Shown: positions 26,279-34,082 of the stretch, in pieces
Layout: every line of letters begins with the position of its first letter
How positions within the stretch are numbered: position 1 is the stretch's first letter
NCBI GenBank assembly: GCA_015069195.1
Contig: SVJA01000007.1
Span: 1-64,000 of the forward strand
Direction of reading: 5' to 3'
Source of the DNA: Oscillospiraceae bacterium
Lineage (GTDB): Bacteria; Bacillota; Clostridia; UBA1212
DNA length: 64,000 nucleotides
Program-made: the position numbers and the translations under genes
The notes under the pieces: generated by a model
What the model was told of the DNA's origin: nothing
The model's database searches: none
Seen by the model: only the letters and a program-made list of their open reading frames with translations

Positions 26279-27928
26279 TCAAACCTTTTTCTTCTTTTTC
26301 AAGAAAATGAACACACCGGCTCCGCCTACAGCAAGAACAGCTACAACGCCTATGATTATACCTACAACAGGAGATGCGTTTTTGTTTTCATCCTTACCAT
26401 CTGAAGATTGATTAGTATTTGCTTCAGGAGTTTCACTCGGTTTACTGGTGCTATCTTCAGGGGAAACAGCATCTCCGGAATTGTCAGGAGTAACATCATT
26501 TGAAGGCTCCCCATCAACATCTGATGCTATTTTGCAAATTGCATACGTACCCAATTCAGACAAGTCAGCTGAAATAGTTTTTCCATCGTCACTAACTTTT
26601 GAATCTGTGACAGTCGCAACGCCATCTACAATCGAATACAATCTTACTTCTTTACCATAACCATCAGGAATATTAAAAATCGTTTCAACCCTTCCGTTTG
26701 GTGTAGCCGCACTTCCGTTTACAGTAGCAGAAATATTGTATATGGTAAAATCACTTGATACAGCACTCAATGATTTTTTAATATTTTCGTAGACAGAATT
26801 TGAAGAAGTCACACTCTCTATTTTCAATTCTGTACCTTCTGCAAAAACACCTTTTTCTGCATTGAAAACAGTACCTGTCGTTTCGTCTTTGGCTGTACAA
26901 GGAATCACTTGCTGTGTTTTTTCATTGCATACAGTACAAGTACCTTCCATAAGACCTTCCGAACTTATTGTCGGCTGAGTTACTATTGTCGGTTCACTGA
27001 ATTTGTGTCCTACAGCAGATATTGTTCTTCGTTCAGAGTGACTACAATCAGCACAAGCTCTTTCCTCTGTTCCGTTTTTAGTACATGTAGCTGTGGTTGA
27101 TACAACCCATGATTCATAACTGTGTCCGGTAGCATCTATACTTTGTGTTTCAATCTTACCGCATATTGTACAACTTCTACGTTGACTACCCTTACTTGTA
27201 CATGTAGGTTTCGTGGTAATAGACCATGCACCATATGTATGGTTAGTAGTTTTTGGAATAGTTTCATTTTTTGAAGTTCCGCATTTTGTACAAGTGTAAT
27301 GTTTGTTGCCATATTCTTTACAACTTGCATTTTGGGTAATATTACCTGTATTCCAAGTGTGATTAGTCTTTTCTACATATTGACATGCGCTGCAAGTACG
27401 TTCATGTTGAGTACTGTCAGTCTTCTTGTACGAACCATATGTATGTGTTTTACATTCTACTGTAACATTACTCGTATAGGAACCTTGAAAAGATAAAGGT
27501 TGGTAGTCAACATCATACGAATCAACCACTTGTAATTGTACAGAAGTCTTTCCGACAGGTGCATTCTCCTTTATTTTAAATGTATATGTTGCAATATCAC
27601 CTGTTTTAAAATTATTAACAGTTGTAGTACCATCAATCCAAGATATTGTGTACGGAGAACCATAACTGGTATTAAGCTGCGAACCAACTAATATACCATT
27701 ATCAGTAACCTTTGTAAGTTCCAAAACCGATGTGTCATAAGTTACTCTAACGGTCAATGTTACCAATCCGGGATTTGTTCTCAAATTCAAATTTACGTTG
27801 ACCGTACTACCTTGTTTTCCTGCTGCTTCAGTAAGATAAGCAAAAGCATAAGCTCCGGCTTTTACAGGCACAAAGTTCATTGTACAAACAAGTACAATTG
27901 TTAATATAAATAACAAAAATTTTTTCAT
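26279..27928 (-). CDS. membrane-anchored cohesin-domain surface protein
   Basis: The protein has 549 residues from the ATG at 27928 (AAAGGAGG seven bases upstream). A signal peptide is followed by a cohesin module of about 125 residues: GSTVNVNLNL, VRVTYDTSVLELTKV and GDIATYTFKIKENAPVGK are the typical strands. Next come about five Cys/His-rich repeats (CxxC pairs with GHxY/NHTY turns), each about 40 residues. Then there is a beta-rich domain, a Ser/Pro/Glu-rich spacer and a C-terminal helix (VVGIIIGVVAVLAVGGAGVF) with KKKKK tail. There is no LPXTG. It should display a cohesin at the cell surface. It follows the dockerin-LRR gene by 13 bases. Confidence 0.85.
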   Translation of the reverse strand: MKKFLLFILTIVLVCTMNFVPVKAGAYAFAYLTEAAGKQGSTVNVNLNLRTNPGLVTLTVRVTYDTSVLELTKVTDNGILVGSQLNTSYGSPYTISWIDGTTTVNNFKTGDIATYTFKIKENAPVGKTSVQLQVVDSYDVDYQPLSFQGSYTSNVTVECKTHTYGSYKKTDSTQHERTCSACQYVEKTNHTWNTGNITQNASCKEYGNKHYTCTKCGTSKNETIPKTTNHTYGAWSITTKPTCTSKGSQRRSCTICGKIETQSIDATGHSYESWVVSTTATCTKNGTEERACADCSHSERRTISAVGHKFSEPTIVTQPTISSEGLMEGTCTVCNEKTQQVIPCTAKDETTGTVFNAEKGVFAEGTELKIESVTSSNSVYENIKKSLSAVSSDFTIYNISATVNGSAATPNGRVETIFNIPDGYGKEVRLYSIVDGVATVTDSKVSDDGKTISADLSELGTYAICKIASDVDGEPSNDVTPDNSGDAVSPEDSTSKPSETPEANTNQSSDGKDENKNASPVVGIIIGVVAVLAVGGAGVFIFLKKKKKV

Positions 27929-27941
27929 AATATCCTCCTTT

Positions 27942-29870
27942 TTATCCAATAGTTACATTCCATCCATTCAAATATCTTGCCAATATAAGTCCGTCAAGTG
28001 AATTAACCTTTCCGTCTTTGTTTACATCCATAACTTCTGTGTTTGAAATCACAATATCCCAGCCATTCAAATATCTGAGCAGCAAAAGACCGTCAAGTGA
28101 ATTAATCTTGTCGTCACCATTAAGGTCTCCGCAATACTGCTTTATTAAGAATATAATATTTGCGTTCAGTAAAGGATCATTATATGACCCAATGCCAATT
28201 TTATTCCACTCACTCCCGGTTCCGTTAAAATAGACATCTTCAAGTGACAATGCCCCGCTAAAAGCCGTATAATAAATATTTTTCACACTACGCGGTATAG
28301 TTATCTGAGTAAGATAACTACAACCATCACAAAAACCAGCTAAGACAACATCTCCTCCAGTCAGCACAATCTCCTTTACCCCATTACGAGAAGCAGATAG
28401 ACCAAATAAATCCGAAATAGTTAAACAATATGGTAATGTTATTTTTTCGAGCTGTGTACAATCATAAAAAATTAAACTGCCAATACTTGTCACACTATTC
28501 GGTATAGATATACTCTTCAAGCTTGAACATTCACCGAATGCATAATAACCTATATTCGTCACACTATCAGGTATCGTTACACCGATCAAACCTTCACAAG
28601 CAGAAAATGCATATTCTTCAATGCGCGTCACCTTTTCAGGAACTTCAAAATACCCTTTTCTTCCAGAAGGAAAACACAGCAATATTGTACCAGTCTTATC
28701 GTACATTACCCCTTCGATATCTGAATATACCGAATTATTATCTGAAATGTATATATTTTCAAAGGATTCGCATCTCGGAAAAGCATAATCGACAATACTG
28801 GTTACACTACTTGGTATAACTATGCTTTTAAGCGCAGTACAATCAAAAAACGCACGACCTATTTCTGTTAGTCCTTCAACCAGCTCAACACTTTCAAGCG
28901 AGCTGCAACCGCTAAAAGCGCCACCACAAATCTGTGTTACATTTTTCGGAATTGAAATACTCTTAAGAGATGTGCAGTCATAAAACATATAATCAGAAAT
29001 GCTTGTGATTCCATTTCCCAAGGTAACTGTTTCTAGTGAACTACATCCCCTAAATGACGATTCATCTATTGTTGTCACACTATCAGGGATAGTGATACTC
29101 TTAAGCGATTTACAATAACTAAAAGCATATTCACCAATGTAAATTGTACCTTCAGGTATATAAACATATTCCAGGGACTCACAAAATTGAAAAGCTTCAT
29201 TTCCGATAGAATTGATACCTTCAGGTAATGTAATACTTTTTATATACTCGCAATTGGCAAAATACTCAGTCCCTATAGAGCTCCCACCTCCGATTGTTCC
29301 GGTTATTACCAATTCCTTTAAAGATTTTGGGAAAAACAATGTTGAATATTCGCTAAACAAATGGTTTGGAAAACAAGGTATAGTCAATTTTTCAATACTA
29401 TAACAATATTCAAACACACACTCTCCAACACTAGTCACACTGTTAGGAATCACCACACTTGTAAGCGACTTACACCCAGAAAAAGCTCTTTTCTCTATTG
29501 TCGTAACACTATTAGGTATTGTTATACTTTTAAGTGATTCGCAATTTTCAAATGCACGATATTCAATCTTAAGCACGCCGTCCGGAATTACAACACTCGT
29601 TAATGAATTACAACGACTAAATGCACTATACTGTATTTCTACAACAGGGTAACCACCTAATGATGAAGGTATCGTCACATCACCACTAATGCTAGTTTCG
29701 ACTTCTGTTATTCTAGCAACACCATTAAAAACTTTATATGTATAATACCCACTTGTTTCAGCATTTACCGGCATTTGCTTATTTGATTGAGTGTTTCCAA
29801 ACAACACAACACCAAAAATTATAACACCAACAAAAAGCACATTAATTAAAAACACTTTCTTACTTTTCAT
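27942..29870 (-). CDS. secreted BspA-type LRR protein with C-terminal type I dockerin
   Basis: The protein has 642 residues. A signal peptide (about 1-38) is followed by about 18 LRR_5/BspA-like repeats (CxSLxSIxIPxSVTxIxxxAF). A type I dockerin occupies about residues 580-642, with duplicated calcium-binding F-hand loops DLNGDDKINSLD and DVNKDGKVNSLD, each followed by a GLLLLRYLNGW-like helix. Dockerins bind cohesins, and the next gene encodes one, so this protein is probably tethered to the cell surface that way. There is no membrane anchor of its own. Its ATG overlaps the end of the DUF2971 gene by 11 bases; GGAGG is 15 bases upstream, unusually far. Confidence 0.88.
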   Translation of the reverse strand: MKSKKVFLINVLFVGVIIFGVVLFGNTQSNKQMPVNAETSGYYTYKVFNGVARITEVETSISGDVTIPSSLGGYPVVEIQYSAFSRCNSLTSVVIPDGVLKIEYRAFENCESLKSITIPNSVTTIEKRAFSGCKSLTSVVIPNSVTSVGECVFEYCYSIEKLTIPCFPNHLFSEYSTLFFPKSLKELVITGTIGGGSSIGTEYFANCEYIKSITLPEGINSIGNEAFQFCESLEYVYIPEGTIYIGEYAFSYCKSLKSITIPDSVTTIDESSFRGCSSLETVTLGNGITSISDYMFYDCTSLKSISIPKNVTQICGGAFSGCSSLESVELVEGLTEIGRAFFDCTALKSIVIPSSVTSIVDYAFPRCESFENIYISDNNSVYSDIEGVMYDKTGTILLCFPSGRKGYFEVPEKVTRIEEYAFSACEGLIGVTIPDSVTNIGYYAFGECSSLKSISIPNSVTSIGSLIFYDCTQLEKITLPYCLTISDLFGLSASRNGVKEIVLTGGDVVLAGFCDGCSYLTQITIPRSVKNIYYTAFSGALSLEDVYFNGTGSEWNKIGIGSYNDPLLNANIIFLIKQYCGDLNGDDKINSLDGLLLLRYLNGWDIVISNTEVMDVNKDGKVNSLDGLILARYLNGWNVTIG

Positions 29871-30801
29871 TTTTTCTTTTATTTTCCTCCTTATTTTTTT
29901 CGCATTTATAACACAATTTCATGCTGATATCTCCCGCATTTTCACTCAACATTGTACGGGAATTTCTGAGCATAAAATCATTTATATACTCGTATCTAGT
30001 AACCTCTAAAAAATTTTCTATCTCCGGAGCGAACATTATTTTCATAGCATCTATCTGTCTTTGGGATAGTTTCCACAAAACAGCATAGCATTTATCCGGA
30101 TTAATCTTATCGGCTAAATCACCTTTTAACTTGATCAACAAACGAGTTTCCTTTTCATAGTACCAAACCAAAGATTTGTTGAATCCATTGTGTTTATTTG
30201 CATACGTTTCAAATTCACTTTTTTTTATTTTTTCGTGATTTGTCATCGTGTTATATTTCAAGTCAACGCGCCAATTTGCATCAGATTCATCTTTCTTATC
30301 TCCCTTAGCGGTTAGTTTAGAATACAATACATCTCTGAAAGAAATATCTATATCGTCCTTGGGAGACAACAAAATTTCTTCACCCATAATTTTATTGTTA
30401 TCATAATCATACTCAGCCCAAAAGAAATCACCTTCCGAAATCATTTGAAAGAGCTTGTTTCGAGTAAAACCGATTCGTCCGCCTTTTCCATTCAAACCTG
30501 AATATAAATACCACAAAGAAAGATTTTCATTCTGACCGGAGCTAAAACAAATAGAATAGTATTTCTTCTGTTCTTTCTTATTATCCCCGAATTGTTTTTT
30601 ATCTTTCTCATCATTAAACCTATCCACAGAGGATATACGAAGAGTTTTTGTTCTTAAAATTTCATTTATTGCTTTTAATGAAGTATAGTGAAAAAAATAA
30701 CTGTGTCCGACAGTTCTATGTTCAAAATACTTTTCCAACTCATCAGAACTTCCCAACTGCGGAAAATAAATCCACTTGGTTTTATCAATTACTTCAGCCA
30801 A
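29860..30801 (-). CDS. DUF2971 domain protein
   Basis: The protein has 313 residues. The DUF2971 pattern is clear: FFHYTSLKAINEILRTKTL near the N-terminus, SSVDRFNDEKDKKQF, then ISICFS-like YSICFSSGQNENLSLWYLY. Residues after 220 are variable; the end is Lys/Glu-rich. The family has no firmly assigned reaction and is scattered in accessory regions and defence loci. The TTG at 30801 has AGGAG eight bases upstream; an in-frame ATG at 30834 lacks a site and is the alternative. The last 11 bases overlap the start of the dockerin-LRR gene, so it heads that operon. Confidence 0.75.
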   Translation of the reverse strand: MAEVIDKTKWIYFPQLGSSDELEKYFEHRTVGHSYFFHYTSLKAINEILRTKTLRISSVDRFNDEKDKKQFGDNKKEQKKYYSICFSSGQNENLSLWYLYSGLNGKGGRIGFTRNKLFQMISEGDFFWAEYDYDNNKIMGEEILLSPKDDIDISFRDVLYSKLTAKGDKKDESDANWRVDLKYNTMTNHEKIKKSEFETYANKHNGFNKSLVWYYEKETRLLIKLKGDLADKINPDKCYAVLWKLSQRQIDAMKIMFAPEIENFLEVTRYEYINDFMLRNSRTMLSENAGDISMKLCYKCEKNKEENKRKNEK

Positions 30802-30864
30802 TACATCATCTCCTAATAAAATCACAAGTAACATTTGTCATTTTACACCCACTCCACCTCAAAA

Positions 30865-30897
30865 TCCTATGCTGTGAGCATAGGACTTTGTTTTTTT
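30865..30897 (+). terminator. plus-strand terminator-like hairpin without an upstream gene
   Basis: TCCTATGCT (30865-30873) pairs with AGCATAGGA (30877-30885), followed by CTTTGTTTTTTT. No plus-strand gene ends here. Its right arm AGCATAGGACTTT also occurs in the terminator of the first XRE-like copy at 31524-31556. Confidence 0.6.
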
Positions 30898-30991
30898 ACA
30901 ATTTTTGAAGCTTTCGCTTATCGCGGATAATTTCTGATATTGCACTTCACCATGTCTAACACAACTCCACATTTGTATCTCTCGTTAAATG

Positions 30992-31020
30992 TTGAAAAGT
31001 ATCATTAAATGTGTTAACCT
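30992..31020 (+). promoter_or_regulatory. possible promoter of the first XRE-like gene
   Basis: TTGAAA (30992-30997), a 17-base spacer and TAACCT (31015-31020) precede the ATG at 31057. The -10 box is weak, so activation by another factor is possible. Confidence 0.4.
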
Positions 31021-31056
31021 TTTGTGGCAGTGATTCATTCTTACAGGAGTACTCAG

Positions 31057-31479
31057 ATGGGAAAAGATACATCAAAAATCGTAGAAGAACTCGGTATTTG
31101 TTCCGATTTCAACACATTCTACAATGAAAACAAAGATTATATGGTTTCTGACACGCTTTCAAGTTTGCTTGAAAAGTTACTTGCAGAAAAAGGTCTGAAA
31201 AAATCTCAGGTTATAAAAAACTCCGAACTTGCAGAAATTTATGCATACCAGATTTTCTCTGGTGTCAGAGTTCCAGAAAGAAAGAAGCTTCTTTCACTAG
31301 CAGTCGGTATGTCACTTAAGCTCGACGAAGTCCAGCTTTTGCTCAAATGTGCCGGTTATTCTCAGCTCTATATAAAATTGCCCTTCGACAGTATCATTAT
31401 CTACGGTATATGCAAGAAACTTTCGGTTATGGAAATTAACAACCTTTTATATGACTACGAACTTGAAACTTTGGGATAA
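31057..31479 (+). CDS. XRE-like small regulator, copy 1
   Basis: The protein has 140 residues from the ATG at 31057 (AGGAG seven bases upstream); an upstream in-frame codon at 31024 has no site. Residues about 36-100 resemble an XRE/Cro helix-turn-helix: LLEKLLAEKGLKKSQVI, then SGVRVPERKKLLSLAV in place of the xGxxxPxxxxLxxLA segment. The C-terminal 35 residues form a helical extension. It is about 80 percent identical by hand count to the 140-residue product at 31704, hence a tandem duplicate. It has its own terminator (31524-31556). Confidence 0.7.
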   Translation: MGKDTSKIVEELGICSDFNTFYNENKDYMVSDTLSSLLEKLLAEKGLKKSQVIKNSELAEIYAYQIFSGVRVPERKKLLSLAVGMSLKLDEVQLLLKCAGYSQLYIKLPFDSIIIYGICKKLSVMEINNLLYDYELETLG

Positions 31480-31523
31480 TTTATACATTTTAACTTTACA
31501 AAGCTAAAAATATGTACTAAGTC

Positions 31524-31556
31524 AAAAGTCTTATGCAATCAGCATAGGACTTTTTT
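31524..31556 (+). terminator. terminator after XRE-like copy 1
   Basis: AAAAGTCTTATGC (31524-31536) pairs with GCATAGGACTTTT (31542-31554) with one G-U pair around a five-base loop; TT follows. It separates the first copy from the second copy's promoter. Confidence 0.8.
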
Positions 31557-31645
31557 GTATTTTCGTTATAAACTCACTCTCAGTTTATGCTAGAGGCATA
31601 GACAATCTTTTCATTTATATAATTTTCAAAATTTCATTTTTATAG

Positions 31646-31674
31646 TTGAGAAATAAAATACAATCTGTTATGCT
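31646..31674 (+). promoter_or_regulatory. promoter of the kinase cassette
   Basis: TTGAGA (31646-31651) and TATGCT (31669-31674) are 17 bases apart, 30 bases before the TTG start of the second XRE-like gene. Confidence 0.6.
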
Positions 31675-31703
31675 GACTGCATACAGTGAGAGGATGCACT
31701 GTA

Positions 31704-32126
31704 TTGAAAAAAGACACTGTTAAGATTATTGAAGAACTCGGTATCTGCCCTGATTTCAACACATTCTATAACGAAAACAAAGATTATATGATTTCGGAAA
31801 CACTTTCGACTATGCTTGAAAAGTTGCTTTCAGAAAAAGGTTTGAAAAAATCGCAGGTTATAAAGAAATCTGAACTTGCAGAAATCTATGCATATCAGAT
31901 ATTCTCCGGAGTGAGAATTCCCGAGAGGAAAAAATTACTTTCACTTGCAGTGGCTATGGAGCTGGATCTTGATGAAGTCCAGACACTACTCAAATGTTCC
32001 GGGTATTCTCCGCTCTATGCAAAACGTCCTTTTGACAGTATCACAATTTACGGAATTTACAACAAGTTATCCGTGATAGAAATTAACAATATTTTGTACA
32101 ACTACAAACTTGAAACTTTGGGGTAA
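31704..32126 (+). CDS. XRE-like small regulator, copy 2
   Basis: The protein has 140 residues if it starts at the TTG at 31704, which makes it exactly as long as copy 1 and aligns them end to end. AGAGG lies about 10 bases upstream. A GTG at 31686 is the alternative. The helix-turn-helix-like region LEKLLSEKGLKKSQVIKK and the SGVRIPERKKLLSLAV segment are conserved with copy 1. Differences concentrate in the C-terminal half. Its stop is six bases before the zinc-ribbon/DUF6273 gene, and a kinase gene follows, so it likely regulates or partners that cassette. Confidence 0.7.
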   Translation: MKKDTVKIIEELGICPDFNTFYNENKDYMISETLSTMLEKLLSEKGLKKSQVIKKSELAEIYAYQIFSGVRIPERKKLLSLAVAMELDLDEVQTLLKCSGYSPLYAKRPFDSITIYGIYNKLSVIEINNILYNYKLETLG

Positions 32127-32132
32127 TGTTTA

Positions 32133-33314
32133 ATGAAGAAATGTCCTTTTTGCGGCGAACATATTGAAGATAATGCAAATTTCTGTATTTATTGCATGAC
32201 TTCTCTCGATGAAAAAACTAAAGTTGCAGCAACCGTTGCTACTACTAAAAAAAGAATACTATTGACGGTACTGTTATTTTTAGCGTTCTTATCTGTCATA
32301 GTGACAATCATTCTGATACTCCCCGGTAAGACCCCAAATGATTCAGGTACCACCGATACTCTCATAGGAGTTACCCCATCCGCCAACCCGACCGGCACCT
32401 CAAAACCGATAAATCTTACAAAATCACCCGGTATTCCGGAGACAGATGATCTTACAGGAGTTAATGGAAACGGTCCTAATTTCACAAATTCAGGGGCTTT
32501 TTCTACGCCAATAAAGAAACCCACCGAAACCATAAGACCCTCGTATGCTACAATGGGAAATCTTCCGATTGAGACAGATAATCATTATAAACCCACACCT
32601 ACGACTACAAATGTGATAACATCTACCCCTACGTCAACTAAAAAATCCACGGCTAAACCTACCGTGTCAACAACCGCTACAAAAGTTCCGACATCTACAC
32701 CGTCAGCAACTGATTCCGGTAACATACCGTCAATTTCAACATCAACAAATGTAGGAGATATTATAAAATTCGGACAATACGAACAAGATAATAACACTTC
32801 AAACGGCAAAGAAGACATAGAATGGATAGTACTGGCAAAGGAAAACAACAGAATCCTTGTTATTAGTAAATATGCTCTGGACAGTCAGCCGTATAATACG
32901 TCTGCCGGATATTTCAGCTGGGACTCCTGTACTCTCAGGGCATGGCTGAATGACACATTTTTAAACAATGCTTTTACAAGTGCAGAAAAGAATAAAATCC
33001 CGGCCGTCACAATAATTCCTGAGGATAATGGTTTCAAAACAAATGACAAAGTATTTTTACTTAGCACATCCGAAGCTAATAAATACTTCAGTTCAGATAA
33101 TGCAAGAATGTGCTATGCTACGTCCTATGCAAAAGCACAAGGAGTGTTTATAAGATCCGACAATGAATCTGTTTATTGGTGGTTACGAACTTCCGGTTAT
33201 ATTCAAAAATACGCTACATGCGTCTACTACAACGGTTTTATCTTCGAATTTGGCGAAAGTGTTTCAATACGAGGTCACGCAGTTCGCCCTGCTATGTGGA
33301 TAACTTTAGGTTGA
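32133..33314 (+). CDS. zinc-ribbon, single-TM protein with Thr/Pro-rich linker and DUF6273 domain
   Basis: The protein has 393 residues. The N-terminal zinc ribbon CPFCGEHIEDNANFCIYC occupies residues 4-21. A transmembrane helix spans about 40-64, and a 145-residue Thr/Ser/Pro-rich linker follows. The C-terminal DUF6273 domain starts about residue 210 (IIKFGQYEQ) and has IEWIVLAKENNRILVIS, WDSCTLRAWLND and WWLRTSGY typical of that family, with a final VRPAMWITL. Topology predicts a cytoplasmic ribbon and an extracellular DUF6273 domain. It lies between the XRE-like and kinase genes and may be the kinase substrate or receptor (inference). Confidence 0.8.
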   Translation: MKKCPFCGEHIEDNANFCIYCMTSLDEKTKVAATVATTKKRILLTVLLFLAFLSVIVTIILILPGKTPNDSGTTDTLIGVTPSANPTGTSKPINLTKSPGIPETDDLTGVNGNGPNFTNSGAFSTPIKKPTETIRPSYATMGNLPIETDNHYKPTPTTTNVITSTPTSTKKSTAKPTVSTTATKVPTSTPSATDSGNIPSISTSTNVGDIIKFGQYEQDNNTSNGKEDIEWIVLAKENNRILVISKYALDSQPYNTSAGYFSWDSCTLRAWLNDTFLNNAFTSAEKNKIPAVTIIPEDNGFKTNDKVFLLSTSEANKYFSSDNARMCYATSYAKAQGVFIRSDNESVYWWLRTSGYIQKYATCVYYNGFIFEFGESVSIRGHAVRPAMWITLG

Positions 33315-33324
33315 GGACTTACGT

Positions 33325-34026
33325 ATGAATTATGAAAACTTCATCGAAAATCTAAAAAAAATGTATGACATTGTCGGAGTTCTTGCTGATAAAAACGACT
33401 GCAAGACTCTCCGTTTACGCCACAAAAAGATCGAAAAAGATCTTGTTCTCCACCGTTTGCCTAAAAACATTGCAGCGTACGAATCATTATCTAAAATAGA
33501 GTGTGAAAATCTCCCTGTTATTTATGATGTTATTGATCTTGACGATTTCCGGATAGTTTTAGAAGAATTCATTTCAGGCATCACGGTCGCAGATGTTATG
33601 GAAACCGGCAGATATACATATCACGGAGCAAAAAAAGTCATACAAGGAGTTTGCAATGCACTATCTGTACTCCACTCACGAAACATAGTCCACCGTGATA
33701 TAAAACCGGAAAACATAATGGTTGACAGCAGCGGCAGAGTCGTTTTAATCGATTTTAATGCTTCCAGAACAATAACGCCTGACAGCAAAGATACAGTTGT
33801 CATGGGAACTGTAGGATATGCTTCTCCGGAACAAATAGGTATTGCCCAAAGCGATTCCCGAACAGATATTTACGCTATCGGAGTTCTTCTGAATGTTATG
33901 ATGACAGGCAAGCATCCAAGCGAACTTATTGCAAAAGGTAAAGCCGGTCGTATTGTCAGAAAATGCACTAATGTAAATCCAAATGACAGATATCAAACGG
34001 TAGAAAAACTGAGCGGCGCCCTGTAG
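33325..34026 (+). CDS. small Ser/Thr protein kinase domain protein
   Basis: The protein has 233 residues and consists only of a kinase fold. The catalytic loop HRDIKPEN is at 123-130 and the metal-binding motif DFN (in place of DFG) is at 143-145. The activation-segment end GYASPEQ and the helix F aspartate in SDSRTDIYAIGV are present. The glycine-rich loop and the AxK lysine of the N-lobe are not evident; DLVLHRLP occupies the expected strand 3 position. There is no transmembrane segment. It is last in the cassette, and its final codons form the left arm of the terminator. Catalytic activity is plausible but uncertain. Confidence 0.85.
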   Translation: MNYENFIENLKKMYDIVGVLADKNDCKTLRLRHKKIEKDLVLHRLPKNIAAYESLSKIECENLPVIYDVIDLDDFRIVLEEFISGITVADVMETGRYTYHGAKKVIQGVCNALSVLHSRNIVHRDIKPENIMVDSSGRVVLIDFNASRTITPDSKDTVVMGTVGYASPEQIGIAQSDSRTDIYAIGVLLNVMMTGKHPSELIAKGKAGRIVRKCTNVNPNDRYQTVEKLSGAL

Positions 34027-34042
34027 GCACCGCTCAGTTTTT
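34004..34042 (+). terminator. terminator overlapping the kinase gene end
   Basis: AAAAACTGAGCGG (34004-34016) pairs with CCGCTCAGTTTTT (34030-34042); after one mismatch GCC pairs with GGC. The TAG stop at 34024-34026 starts in the five-base loop CTGTA (34021-34025), so the left arm is coding sequence. Confidence 0.85.
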
Positions 34043-34082
34043 CTGCAACATCTTAACGAAAAATAGTAACTACCAAATATTA

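Noticed and set aside
26279-26360. LPXTG sortase anchor on the cohesin protein
   Set aside because: The C-terminus has a hydrophobic helix and Lys tail but no LPXTG-like motif, so a membrane anchor is more likely.
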